From Peptoniphilaceae bacterium (GTDB taxonomy: Bacteria; Bacillota; Clostridia; Tissierellales; Peptoniphilaceae): 48,301 nucleotides of DNA. This document shows positions 22,077 to 32,107 of the stretch, one piece after another. Both the position numbers and the translations under genes were made by a program. A model generated the notes under the pieces. It worked only from the letters and a program-made list of their open reading frames with translations, had not been told where the DNA came from and did not search any database. Location: the NCBI GenBank assembly GCA_028723425.1, contig JAQYEZ010000064.1, positions 1-48,301 of the forward strand, in the 5' to 3' direction. The stretch's first letter is position 1, and each line of letters starts with the position of its first letter.

Positions 22077-25000
22077 ATGAAAGGCTTCAAGTCCTTTGCT
22101 AATAGGACAAAGATTGATTTTGATAATAGAATCACTGCTATAGTTGGACCAAATGGAAGTGGTAAATCCAATATTTCTGATGCGGTCAAGTGGGTTTTAG
22201 GAGAACAATCTATAAAAAGTCTTCGTGGCAAAAAGATGCCAGATGTTATTTTTTCTGGAGGGGAAAACTCAAAAGCCCAAAATCTTGCCCAGGTAGACCT
22301 AGTATTTTCAAATGAAGATAAAACTCTGAATTTACCTTATGATAAGGTTAAAATTTCTAGAAGAATATACAGAAATGGTGACAATGAGTATAAGATTAAT
22401 GGGAAAAAAGTTAGGCTAAAGGATGTAAAAGAGTTATTTTTGGATACTGGAATCGGCAAGGAAGGCTATTCTGTAATTGGACAGGGAAGAATTGATGAAA
22501 TTATTAATTCCTCTGCTAAGGAAAGAAGGGCAATCTTTGAGGAAGCTTCTGGTATTTCAAAACATAAGTATAGGCGAGATGAGTCTATAAAAAAACTGGA
22601 AAAAGTTTCTGAAAATCTTGAGGTAATTGAGAGAGAATGGGATTATAAGAAAAGAGAAGTCTCTACTTTAAAAGTACAAAAAGAAAACTTTGAGAGAAAT
22701 AAAAAGCTTACTGAAGACCTAGATACCAAGACCTATTTCTATTTCCACAATAAATCAGCTAGCCTTATAAAAAAATCTAAGGATTTAAAAGAAACTATTA
22801 AATCTTTAGAAGAGATGCAAATTACAAAAAATAAGGATTTGGAAGATCTAAATAAAAAACTTTTACCTTTTAAAGAGGAACTTGAAAGTTTAGAAGAAAA
22901 ATTAAATAATACTGGTCACCAAATCCAAGCTTTAGAAAAATCAATAGAAAATAATAAAATTAAGGCTAAACTAGATAGCCAAGACTTATCCTATAAAAAC
23001 AAGGATTTTAAAAGAAATCTGGATGATAAAAAACTTAATATAGAAAAAAAAGAAAAACTTGAAGAAGAAATAAGGCTAGGAGAAAAATCTTTAGCAGAAA
23101 CAGATAAAAATCTAGAAGATAATAAAAATACTTTAGATAAAAAGGAAAAACTGGCCAATACTTTAGAAGATAAGATTGAAGGTAACAAAATAAAAGTTAA
23201 AAATTTATATTTTGAAAAAAAAGCCTTAGATAAAAAAATTTATGACTATGATTTGAATGAAAAAACTCAGGTAATTCTTTCTAAAAAAAGAGAAGAAGAA
23301 GAAAAAAAGATTAAAGAAAAAGCAAATGATTTAGCTTTTGAAATAAAAACTATAGAAAATCAGATTTTGTCTTTAGAAGAAGAATTAAAAGAGAAAAAAG
23401 AAAGCTTTACAAAAGAAGAGAAAGAAAATGCAAGTTACGACCAAGCTTTAGAAAATTTAAACACATCTTATAATCAAAAAAGAGAAAGCCTTAATTCTAA
23501 CAACATATCCTTAAAAGAAGAGCTAGCCAACTTAAAAATCCAAAAAGAGATTTTAGAAAGGAATGAGGGATATTTTTATCCAGTTCAAGAATTTTTAAGA
23601 GAAAGCAAAAACTCCTCTATGGATAATTTATATTTGGACACCTTGGCAAACTTGATAAATGTAAAAAATGGCTATGAAGAAGTAATAGAAATCCTTATGG
23701 GATCAGCCCTTCAAAATATAGTTACAAGGACTAAGGAAGATACCAGACAGTTAATAAATTTAATTAACAAAAAAAAATTAGGAAGAATTACTTTTCTGCC
23801 ACTTGATTCAATAAAATCCTTTAGAAAACAAAGACCTAATCAAGAAGAAGTCATTGCCATGGCTTATGATTTGGTAAAATATAACGAAGCCTTGACCGCT
23901 ATAATAAACCAATTTTTGGGTTCAACAGTTGTGGTAAAAAATATTGACGCTGCTATTAGCCTATCTAAAAAGATAAGAGGCTATAGGATAATTACCTTAG
24001 ATTTAGATCTTATAAATACTTGGGGCTCTATGGTGGCAGGTAAAAATTCTCAAAAAAAATCCAAACTAGGGATAATAAATAGATCTAAAAAGATAGAAGA
24101 ATTAAAAAATAAAATTCTTTTCTTAAAGGATAAGAATAAGGAAATAAATAATGACCTTGCCAAAATTGAAACAAGAATTAAGGATCATAAAAAAAACTTG
24201 GACCAATCTAGTCAAAATTTACTAAGCCTAAAAGATTCTATCCAAAATCTTGAAGCTGATTTAAGACACAAAAACTTTGAAAAAGAGAGTTTAAAAAATA
24301 GAAAAAGTGAACTTTTGGAGACTCTTGGTAAAAGTGCTTTGGAAAATAATAATCAAGATATTGGTAGTGTCAGGAAAAAATTGGCTGAAACAGAAGAAAA
24401 TATAGCTATGTATGACAAGGCACTTAAGAATGATAATAAAGAATTGATTGAAACTAATAGTGCCATAATTAAGATAAAAAACCAAATAGATATTTTGACT
24501 AGAGATAAAAATCTCTTTCTAAATACTTTGGCAGAAAAGAAAGCTAATCTAAATAACCTTATCGAATCTAACAGATTTGGAGATAAAATAAATATAAGTT
24601 TGAAAAAAGAAATAGAAGATTTGGAAATTTCTATTAAAAATTCTGAGAAGAAAACTCTTAGAGAAGAAGAACTTTTGAAAAAGCAAAAAGAAGAAATGAC
24701 AAAACTCAAGTCAGAGATAAATGAAAAGTCAAAAGCTAACATAGATATGGTAGCTAGGGTAAAAACTTTAGAAAAAGAACTGGGAGATATTTCTATAGAC
24801 TTGGTTAAACAAGACTATAAACTTCAAACTTATCAAAAAGATATAGGAAATCTTTCTGATGAAATTGGCCCATTTTTAAGTAGGCCAATAGATCAGATAG
24901 AAAATTTATCCAAAGATAAGAAATATACAGATGTTGTAAAACAAGACCTTATTAATATACAAAAAGAGATAAACAAGGTTGGATTTTTTACAGATCAATC

Positions 25001-25574
25001 TTTAAATGACTATCAAGCAGCAGCCAAAGACTTTGATTTTTTAGATAAGCAAAAGAAAGATTTGGAAACATCTAGAGATGATATAACAAAGATGATAAAA
25101 AAACTTGAAAGTGAAATGAAAGATGAATTTATCAAGAATTTTAAAATTATCGATGAAAAATTTCAAAGAATATTTGAAACACTTTTCATGGGAGGTAAGG
25201 CTAAATTAAGTCTTGATGAAGAAGATGAGCTAACTTGTGGAATTGAGATAATGGCTTGTCCACCAGGAAAATCTTCAAAATCTATAAGCTTATTATCAGG
25301 AGGAGAGAAAGCCTTGACAGCTGTTGCGCTCTTGTTTGCTCTATTTGAGACAAATCCAGCACCTTTTTCACTACTTGATGAGATAGATGCAGCTCTTGAT
25401 GAAGCAAATATTAAAAGGTATATAGATTATCTAAAATCTCTATCGGATAAAACTCAGTTTATTATGATAACCCACAGACAAACAACCATGCAACTTGCTG
25501 AGAGAATCCATGGGGTCACAATAGGGGATGATGGAATAAGCAAGGTCTATTCTATAGACTTTGATGAAAATTGA
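22077..25574 (+). CDS. smc: chromosome segregation ATPase SMC
   Basis: At about 1165 residues this is a full SMC: P-loop GPNGSGKSN near the start, two long coiled-coil arms (about 165-500 and 670-1000), a hinge around 505-650 (GYEEVIEILMGSALQNIV), and the C-terminal head with signature LLSGGEKALTAVALLF and Walker B FSLLDEIDAALDEANI. It forms the condensin ring with ScpAB. ATG 22077 lacks a ribosome site and would drop the first beta strand. The frame is open back to 22050 and reads I-K-L-K-S-I-E before MKGFKSF, so initiation at ATT 22056 behind GGTGGTGAT is likely. The usual neighbour ftsY is missing. Confidence 0.95.
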   Translation: MKGFKSFANRTKIDFDNRITAIVGPNGSGKSNISDAVKWVLGEQSIKSLRGKKMPDVIFSGGENSKAQNLAQVDLVFSNEDKTLNLPYDKVKISRRIYRNGDNEYKINGKKVRLKDVKELFLDTGIGKEGYSVIGQGRIDEIINSSAKERRAIFEEASGISKHKYRRDESIKKLEKVSENLEVIEREWDYKKREVSTLKVQKENFERNKKLTEDLDTKTYFYFHNKSASLIKKSKDLKETIKSLEEMQITKNKDLEDLNKKLLPFKEELESLEEKLNNTGHQIQALEKSIENNKIKAKLDSQDLSYKNKDFKRNLDDKKLNIEKKEKLEEEIRLGEKSLAETDKNLEDNKNTLDKKEKLANTLEDKIEGNKIKVKNLYFEKKALDKKIYDYDLNEKTQVILSKKREEEEKKIKEKANDLAFEIKTIENQILSLEEELKEKKESFTKEEKENASYDQALENLNTSYNQKRESLNSNNISLKEELANLKIQKEILERNEGYFYPVQEFLRESKNSSMDNLYLDTLANLINVKNGYEEVIEILMGSALQNIVTRTKEDTRQLINLINKKKLGRITFLPLDSIKSFRKQRPNQEEVIAMAYDLVKYNEALTAIINQFLGSTVVVKNIDAAISLSKKIRGYRIITLDLDLINTWGSMVAGKNSQKKSKLGIINRSKKIEELKNKILFLKDKNKEINNDLAKIETRIKDHKKNLDQSSQNLLSLKDSIQNLEADLRHKNFEKESLKNRKSELLETLGKSALENNNQDIGSVRKKLAETEENIAMYDKALKNDNKELIETNSAIIKIKNQIDILTRDKNLFLNTLAEKKANLNNLIESNRFGDKINISLKKEIEDLEISIKNSEKKTLREEELLKKQKEEMTKLKSEINEKSKANIDMVARVKTLEKELGDISIDLVKQDYKLQTYQKDIGNLSDEIGPFLSRPIDQIENLSKDKKYTDVVKQDLINIQKEINKVGFFTDQSLNDYQAAAKDFDFLDKQKKDLETSRDDITKMIKKLESEMKDEFIKNFKIIDEKFQRIFETLFMGGKAKLSLDEEDELTCGIEIMACPPGKSSKSISLLSGGEKALTAVALLFALFETNPAPFSLLDEIDAALDEANIKRYIDYLKSLSDKTQFIMITHRQTTMQLAERIHGVTIGDDGISKVYSIDFDEN

Positions 25575-25614
25575 ATGAGTTTAGATAAGAGGTAAAATCT
25601 AAAAAGGAGGAAAA

Positions 25615-26079
25615 ATGGCAATTCGTAATATTAGACAAATGGGAGATCCTATTTTGAGAAAGACTTCTAGGGATATTCCTGAAGTTACAGACAGAATAAG
25701 AATATTACTAGATGATATGGCAGAAACAATGTATAAGGCAGATGGAGTAGGTCTTGCTGCAGTACAAGTTGGCATTTTAAAACGAGCTATAGTTATAGAT
25801 CCAAGAGATGAAGAAGGCCTAGTCAAGATGGTAAATCCTGTAATAACTGAAAAGGACGGGGAACAAATAGGCGTGGAAGGCTGTCTTTCTGTGCCTAATT
25901 TTAATGGAACTGTCAAAAGACCTGAACATATCAAAGTAGAATACTTGGATGAAAATGGTCAAAAACAAGAAATTGAAGCGACAGGTTTTAAGGCTGTTGC
26001 TATTTGCCATGAAGTTGACCACTTAAATGGAGTCTTGTTTGTAGATAAATATGAAGAAGAAGTGGTTTATGATGACTAA
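25615..26079 (+). CDS. def: peptide deformylase
   Basis: The 154-residue metalloprotease removes the formyl group from new proteins. All three motifs are present: GVGLAAVQVG (motif I, with V in place of P), EGCLS (metal Cys) and HEVDHLNG (metal His and catalytic Glu). AAGGAGG precedes the ATG. It is paired with fmt, which it overlaps. Confidence 0.97.
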   Translation: MAIRNIRQMGDPILRKTSRDIPEVTDRIRILLDDMAETMYKADGVGLAAVQVGILKRAIVIDPRDEEGLVKMVNPVITEKDGEQIGVEGCLSVPNFNGTVKRPEHIKVEYLDENGQKQEIEATGFKAVAICHEVDHLNGVLFVDKYEEEVVYDD

Positions 26080-27013
26080 AATAAATATATGTTTTATGGG
26101 AAATCCAAAGTTCGCTCTAAGTACTTTGGATGTTCTTAATAAAGAAGAAAAAATAGATATAAAACTTGTTGTTACTGGGAAGGATAAAAAAAGATCTAGG
26201 AATAAAATCACACCAAGTCCTGTAAAAGAATATGCTGTAGAAAATGGGCTTAACTATGTAACACCAGATTCAGTAAATAATAAGGAATTTATCGATAGTT
26301 TAAAGGCCTTGGATATAGATTTTATTGTAGTTGTTGCCTTTGGACAATTGATAGGTCAAACTCTGCTTGATGAATTTAATGATAGAATAATAAATCTTCA
26401 TCCATCTTTATTGCCAAAGTATAGGGGGGCAGCTCCTATCCAATTCACCTTGTTAAATGGCGAAAAATATACAGCACCTACAACCATGCTAATAGAAAAA
26501 GCTATGGATGCTGGAGATATCCTAATTCAAGATAAAATAAAAGTAGAAGAAGATGACGACTTTTTTACTTTGAGCGAAAAGTTAACTGAAAAAGGTGCCT
26601 ATGCTATTAGGGATACACTTTTAAATTTTGAACAAGTTTACAAGAATAGGATAAAACAAGATAATAATAAGGCAACTTTTACCAAAAAAATCACTAAAGA
26701 GATGGGAAAAATTAATTGGAATGATGACATGGAAACTATCCACAATCAAGTCAGAGCACTTGTTGCTTTTCCTAAAGCATATTTGACATATCATGGTATA
26801 GATGTTAAAGTTCTAGAAGTAAAAAAACATCCTTATGATCAAGCTAAACCTTCTTATGTTTATAGGGCAAATGCAAATGATAATATACTAGTAGGTTGCA
26901 AGGATGGCGCTATAGAAATAACAAAAATTCAATTTCCCGGCAAAAAAGCTATGGATACCAAATCTTTCTTGTTGGGCAATGAATTCAAAGAGAATATATA
27001 TTTAGATGAATAA
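26072..27013 (+). CDS. fmt: methionyl-tRNA formyltransferase
   Basis: The 313-residue enzyme formylates initiator Met-tRNA. Seen: ICFMGNPKFA at the N-terminus, the folate-site NLHPSLLPKYRGAAPIQ with catalytic Asn/His, the AMDAGDIL segment and a C-terminal OB-like tRNA-binding domain. The frame is open from ATG 26051. Family N-termini begin just before the I-x-F-M-G-x-P strand, so I chose ATG 26072 (26069 is equally possible). It overlaps def by eight bases and rsmB by eight. Confidence 0.94.
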   Translation: MTKINICFMGNPKFALSTLDVLNKEEKIDIKLVVTGKDKKRSRNKITPSPVKEYAVENGLNYVTPDSVNNKEFIDSLKALDIDFIVVVAFGQLIGQTLLDEFNDRIINLHPSLLPKYRGAAPIQFTLLNGEKYTAPTTMLIEKAMDAGDILIQDKIKVEEDDDFFTLSEKLTEKGAYAIRDTLLNFEQVYKNRIKQDNNKATFTKKITKEMGKINWNDDMETIHNQVRALVAFPKAYLTYHGIDVKVLEVKKHPYDQAKPSYVYRANANDNILVGCKDGAIEITKIQFPGKKAMDTKSFLLGNEFKENIYLDE

Positions 27014-28289
27014 AGATTTAGAGATAATTTTAGAAAACTTAGTAGAAATTATATATAAGAATAAAAAGTCTACAGACCTTATAAACGAGGATTCCAACAA
27101 AGCTTCTAATCTTTCCTATATAAGAAGAGTAGTCTATGGAGTTTTGGAAAATAAAATTTACATAGATTATATGTTAGGAAAGTTATCAAAAGTTAAGCTT
27201 AAAAAAATCCACAAGACTGTTCTAACTATCCTTGAAATAGGTATCTACAACCTATATTTTTTGGATAAAAAAGATTATGCTATAGTTAATGAGCTTGTAG
27301 AATTAACAAAAAAGAATAATAAAAAATCTAGTGGTTTTGTAAATGGAATTTTGAGAAATTTTATTAGAAATCAAGTTGAAGTTTCGACAATAAAAGAGTC
27401 AGATGATTACAAATCTCTTTCTATTAGGTATTCAGTCCCCATAGAAATCATAGACTACCTAAAAGAATCCTATGCTTATTTATATATTAAGAATTTCATA
27501 AAAGCTATAAACGAAGAAAGCCAAATAAGCATTAGAGTAAATAAATTAAAAACTGATTTAGAAAGTTTAGAAAAAATTTTAAGTGAAAAATCATATGTTT
27601 TGGAAAAATCAAAGATTTCTCCAAACGCTTTAAGAGTCAAAAATCCATCAGGACTTATTAAGCTTAAAGAGTTTAAAGAAGGTCAATTTAGCATCCAATC
27701 AGAAGCATCTATGAAAGTTGTAGAAGTTCTTGATCCTAAAAAGAATAGTATGATTCTAGATTTATGTGCAGCTCCTGGGAGCAAGACTTCCTATATGGCT
27801 GAATTTACAAGAAATGAATCTAGAATTGTGGCAAACGACATTTCTTTAAACAAGAATCACTTGATAGAAGAAAATATTGAAAGACTTGGACTAAAAAACA
27901 TAAGTATTACAAACTATGATGCTAGTATTTTGGTGGAAGATTTTCTGGAAAAATTTGACTATGTTTTGTGTGATTTACCATGTTCAGGCCTTGGAGTTAT
28001 GGGAAGAAAGCCAGAAATAAGATATAATAGAGATATAAAAAATATAGAAAGTCTTGCAAAACTTCAAAGACAAATTTTGGATAAGGCAGTTTCTTATTTG
28101 AAAGTTGGAGCAACTTTGGTTTATTCTACATGTACTTTGGGACATTTAGAAAATATAGATAATTTCTCCTACCTTCTTTCTAATGAAAAACTTAAAAATA
28201 TTCAAATTGATGGTAAGGATTATTTGGAGTTTGAAAATTATAAAGATAGGACTGATGGATTTTTTATTTCTAAGTTTATGAAGATTTAA
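27006..28289 (+). CDS. rsmB: 16S rRNA m5C967 methyltransferase
   Basis: A 427-residue RsmB/Sun protein with an N-terminal NusB-like domain (1-130) and a C-terminal methyltransferase: SAM motif LDLCAAPGSKTS, motif IV CDLPCSGLGVMGRKPE with catalytic Cys, and motif VI VYSTCTL. It belongs to the def-fmt-rsmB-rlmN run of translation genes. Confidence 0.95.
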   Translation: MNKDLEIILENLVEIIYKNKKSTDLINEDSNKASNLSYIRRVVYGVLENKIYIDYMLGKLSKVKLKKIHKTVLTILEIGIYNLYFLDKKDYAIVNELVELTKKNNKKSSGFVNGILRNFIRNQVEVSTIKESDDYKSLSIRYSVPIEIIDYLKESYAYLYIKNFIKAINEESQISIRVNKLKTDLESLEKILSEKSYVLEKSKISPNALRVKNPSGLIKLKEFKEGQFSIQSEASMKVVEVLDPKKNSMILDLCAAPGSKTSYMAEFTRNESRIVANDISLNKNHLIEENIERLGLKNISITNYDASILVEDFLEKFDYVLCDLPCSGLGVMGRKPEIRYNRDIKNIESLAKLQRQILDKAVSYLKVGATLVYSTCTLGHLENIDNFSYLLSNEKLKNIQIDGKDYLEFENYKDRTDGFFISKFMKI

Positions 28290-28291
28290 TT

Positions 28292-29317
28292 ATGAAAGAA
28301 ACAATAAATGATAAAACTTTAAAAGAATTAGAGGACTTGTTTGAAAAAAAATCCTACAAAAAATTTAGAGCAAGGCAAGTCTATAGACAAATCCATATAA
28401 ATAAGGTAAATGATTTTGATGCTATAACTGATTTGCCTAAAGATATGCGCTTTGATCTATCTAAGGATTTTAAGTTTGCCAAAGTAGAAAAAATAAAAGA
28501 GTATAAGTCTGGTATAGATAGGACAAAAAAATATCTTTTTGAATTAGAAGATAAAAATATAATTGAAGCTGTTTTTATGGATTATAATAAGAGAAAAACA
28601 ATTTGTATTTCATCTCAAGTAGGTTGTAGGATGGGATGTAGTTTTTGCGCATCCACAAAGAATGGCTTAAAAAGAAACCTTACTTCAGCAGAACTAGTAG
28701 AAGAAGTTTACAGTCTTGAAAGAGAAAATGGGGATATAAATAATATTGTTATAATGGGAATAGGCGAACCCTTAGATAATTATAATAATATAGTAAAATT
28801 TATAAAGATAATTACGGATGAAAAGGGTAGAAACCTTTCTCACAGATCCATAACCCTATCAACATCAGGACTTGTTCCAAGAATTTATGATTTGGCAGAT
28901 TCTAAGCTCGATGTAAATCTTGCAATTTCTTTACATTATGCCTTTGATTACAAAAGAAGAGAATATATGCCAGTTGCCAAAAAATATAGCCTAGAAAATC
29001 TTATTAAAGCCAGTGATTATTATTTGGAGAAGACAAAAAGAAGAGTTTCTATGGAATATGTGCTTATAGATGGGGTAAATAATACAAAAGAGGATATAGA
29101 TCAGCTTTGTAGACTTTTTAAGGGGAAAAATATACATATTAACTTGATTCCACTAAATCCAATAGAAGAGTTTAAACATGAGAAAACTAAAAAAGCCCTT
29201 ATCAACAAGTTCCAAGTTGCTCTAGAAAAGAGAGGTTTAAATGCTACTGTTAGGCAAGCTATGGGATCAGATATAAATGCAGCCTGTGGGCAACTTAGAA
29301 ACAATTATGCGAGGTAA
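28292..29317 (+). CDS. rlmN: 23S rRNA A2503 / tRNA A37 C2-methyltransferase
   Basis: The 341-residue radical SAM methyltransferase has the cluster motif CRMGCSFCAS (C-x3-C-x2-C), MGIGEPLDNY, SLHYAFDYKRR, and the C-terminal AACGQLR whose Cys forms the covalent RNA intermediate. It starts three bases after rsmB and ends three before the phosphatase gene. Confidence 0.96.
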   Translation: MKETINDKTLKELEDLFEKKSYKKFRARQVYRQIHINKVNDFDAITDLPKDMRFDLSKDFKFAKVEKIKEYKSGIDRTKKYLFELEDKNIIEAVFMDYNKRKTICISSQVGCRMGCSFCASTKNGLKRNLTSAELVEEVYSLERENGDINNIVIMGIGEPLDNYNNIVKFIKIITDEKGRNLSHRSITLSTSGLVPRIYDLADSKLDVNLAISLHYAFDYKRREYMPVAKKYSLENLIKASDYYLEKTKRRVSMEYVLIDGVNNTKEDIDQLCRLFKGKNIHINLIPLNPIEEFKHEKTKKALINKFQVALEKRGLNATVRQAMGSDINAACGQLRNNYAR

Positions 29318-29319
29318 TT

Positions 29320-30048
29320 ATGAAGTTTAGTACAGTTTCAAATATTGGCAAGGTGAGGAGTAAAAATCAGGACTATTTCGGTAATACCAAGATAGATGAT
29401 TATGACTTCTTTATAGTAGCTGATGGCATGGGGGGCTACAAGGGTGGTGAGATTGCAAGCAAACTTGCAACTAAATACTTTGTAGACTTTATTGAAAATA
29501 ATAAGATTTTAGATTTTGCATCTATTGTAGATTTTCAAGAAACAGCCCTTAAATTTGCCAATAAAAAAGTATATGAATGCTCTCAAACAGAACAAGAATA
29601 TGCTAATATGGGAACAACTGTTGTATGTGTGTGCCTAGATTATAAAAATATGACTTATCATGTAACTCATATTGGAGATTCTAGAGCTTACATATATACA
29701 GAAGGCAATTTGCAACAAATAACCAGGGATCATTCCTTGGTAAATGACCTTGTAGATAGTGGTTCTATCACCAAAAGTGAGGCAGAACATTTTGTTAACA
29801 AAAATACCATTACAAGGGCTGTTGGTGTGTCTGAAACTTTAAAGCCTGAATCAAGATCATTTGATATGCATGATGGCGATATAGTTCTTTTGGTAACAGA
29901 TGGGCTAACAAACGAAGTAACAGATGAAGAGATTGAATCTATAGTCGCACAAAATGACAATGCAGATGATATTTCTGCTAATCTAGTTGATTTAGCTATA
30001 AAAAAAGGTGGTCATGATAATATAACAGTGACTACGATTTTGATTTGA
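29320..30048 (+). CDS. stp: PP2C-type Ser/Thr protein phosphatase
   Basis: A 242-residue PrpC/Stp phosphatase with metal-binding DGMGGYKGGE, MGTTVV, THIGDSRAY, VLLVTDGLTNEV and GGHDNITV. It dephosphorylates the targets of the PASTA kinase encoded next, eight bases downstream, the standard Firmicute phosphatase-kinase pair. Confidence 0.95.
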   Translation: MKFSTVSNIGKVRSKNQDYFGNTKIDDYDFFIVADGMGGYKGGEIASKLATKYFVDFIENNKILDFASIVDFQETALKFANKKVYECSQTEQEYANMGTTVVCVCLDYKNMTYHVTHIGDSRAYIYTEGNLQQITRDHSLVNDLVDSGSITKSEAEHFVNKNTITRAVGVSETLKPESRSFDMHDGDIVLLVTDGLTNEVTDEEIESIVAQNDNADDISANLVDLAIKKGGHDNITVTTILI

Positions 30049-30055
30049 GGTTGGT

Positions 30056-32107
30056 ATGGAAAATGTAATTTTAGGAGATAGATATCAGTTATTAGAGCTT
30101 ATAGGCGTTGGTGGTATGGCCAAGGTCTACAAGGCTATTGATAAGTTATTACAAAGACAAGTTGCAGTTAAAATATTAAAAGACCAATACGCCGAAGACG
30201 AAGATTTCCTAAAGAAGTTTTCTAATGAGGCCCAATCGGCTGCAAAACTATCACATGTAAACATTGTAAGTGTCTATGATATTGGTCAAGACTTAATTAA
30301 GGGTAAAAAAGTCTATTATATAGTAATGGAATATGTGGAAGGTCAAACCTTAAAGGATTTGATTGATAGGGAAGGGAAACTGTCAAATCATGATTTGACA
30401 GACTTTTCTATTCAAATTGCCCAAGCCTTAAAAAGCGCCCATTCCTATAACATAGTGCATAGGGATATAAAACCACAAAATATTTTAATTGATAAGTATG
30501 GACTATTGAAGGTAACAGATTTTGGAATAGCAAGAGTTTCTACCAACGCTACCATAACATATACCTCTTCAATATTAGGTACAGTTCATTATATTTCACC
30601 AGAACAAGCCAAAGGTAAGTTTGTAGATTCAAAATCAGATCTTTACTCTCTTGGTGTTGTTATGTATGAAATGGCAACAGGTAAGGTGCCTTTTGATGCA
30701 GATAATTCTGTTGGAATTGCAATTATGCATATCCAAGATGAGCCAGTAAGACCAAAAGAATTAAATCCTAACTTGAGTGATCATATTGATAGGATAATAA
30801 TGAAACTATTATCAAAAGATCCTATGAATAGATTTACATCAGCCAAAGATTTGATTGATGCATTGGAAGATGAAAACTATGTATTTGATGAAGAAATCAT
30901 AGAAAAAGAAACTGCAAGAATTCCTATAGTAGATGATGAGGATAGTACAGACAAAACTGAACTTATTAGAATAGATAAAGAAGATTTAAAGAAAAAGCCT
31001 GTATATTTGGATGAAGATGAAAAAGTAAATGATGAAGATGAAGAAGATAAGGACAAGGAAGCAGTTTATGTAACACCTTCAGAAGAAAGTGAAGAGAAAA
31101 AGAAACCTAAAAAAAAGAAGAAAAAGAAATCTTCTATTTTACCATTGGCAGTTCTTGCCATACTTTTGCTCTTTGCTGTAATACATTTCTTTAATAAAGA
31201 TAAGAGCCAAATGGTTGATGTTCCAGCAGCTGTATCTTTAACAGAAGAAGAAGCGGTTAAAGAGATTGAATCAAAAGGACTAAAGGCAAATATTTCAAGA
31301 TATGCAGAAAGCGAATCATACGAAAAAGGAACTGTCATGGAACAAGATCCTCTTCCAAAAACCAAAGTTAAACCAGGCACTACGGTAAACTTGATAGTTA
31401 GTCAAGGTAAGGAGGTCAAGGTTCCAGATTTATCTGGTATGACCTTAGTTGAGGCTGAAGATGCTTTGGATCAGGCAGGACTTGCTCTTGGAAAAACAAA
31501 GACAGAATATAGCGATACTGTAGAAAAAGATTTAGTTATAAGTCAAAAACCAGAAGCAGCAGATACGGTTCAATCAGGTGGAGAAGTGGATTTAGTAATA
31601 AGTCTTGGAGAAAAAGAACCTGATGTAAAACTTGTTAGAGTTCCAAATGTTGTAGGGCAAACAGAGCAAAATGCTAGGACTTTGCTTGATAATAACAGTA
31701 TTAAGGCAAATGTAAACTATGACTATAGTGATGATGTTGCGGAAGGATTAGTAATTAGTCAATCTATAGCAGCTGATACCCAAGTAGCAGAAAATACACA
31801 AATGGATTTAACTGTTAGCCGTGGAAAAGATCCTTCAAAAGAAGAAAAAGATAATAGTGATGATTCACCGGTTGTAAATGTAGAATTTAATCTGGATCCA
31901 CCACAAGGCAAGGATAACTTTAATGTAAAAATTTATAAGGTTGAGTCAGACGGATCAACAAGCGATCTTTTGTATAACCAAAACCATTCAGCGGATGAGG
32001 TTGGAGATAATGGCAAAATTTCTCTTAATTTTAAAGCTGTTCTAGGAACAAAAGTACAAATCAGATATGATAACGAACCTATTGGAGTATATGAAGTACA
32101 AAGATGA
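30056..32107 (+). CDS. prkC: PASTA-domain Ser/Thr protein kinase (PrkC-type)
   Basis: The 683-residue membrane kinase has an N-terminal catalytic domain (about 8-275; GVGGMAKVYKA loop, HRDIKPQN, DFG, APE-like SPEQA), an acidic then Lys-rich juxtamembrane linker (about 290-355), one transmembrane helix near 358-378, three extracellular PASTA repeats (about 385-590) that sense peptidoglycan or lipid II, and a C-terminal beta domain of about 75 residues. It regulates cell-wall growth and division. The stop overlaps rsgA by ATGA. Confidence 0.95.
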   Translation: MENVILGDRYQLLELIGVGGMAKVYKAIDKLLQRQVAVKILKDQYAEDEDFLKKFSNEAQSAAKLSHVNIVSVYDIGQDLIKGKKVYYIVMEYVEGQTLKDLIDREGKLSNHDLTDFSIQIAQALKSAHSYNIVHRDIKPQNILIDKYGLLKVTDFGIARVSTNATITYTSSILGTVHYISPEQAKGKFVDSKSDLYSLGVVMYEMATGKVPFDADNSVGIAIMHIQDEPVRPKELNPNLSDHIDRIIMKLLSKDPMNRFTSAKDLIDALEDENYVFDEEIIEKETARIPIVDDEDSTDKTELIRIDKEDLKKKPVYLDEDEKVNDEDEEDKDKEAVYVTPSEESEEKKKPKKKKKKKSSILPLAVLAILLLFAVIHFFNKDKSQMVDVPAAVSLTEEEAVKEIESKGLKANISRYAESESYEKGTVMEQDPLPKTKVKPGTTVNLIVSQGKEVKVPDLSGMTLVEAEDALDQAGLALGKTKTEYSDTVEKDLVISQKPEAADTVQSGGEVDLVISLGEKEPDVKLVRVPNVVGQTEQNARTLLDNNSIKANVNYDYSDDVAEGLVISQSIAADTQVAENTQMDLTVSRGKDPSKEEKDNSDDSPVVNVEFNLDPPQGKDNFNVKIYKVESDGSTSDLLYNQNHSADEVGDNGKISLNFKAVLGTKVQIRYDNEPIGVYEVQR

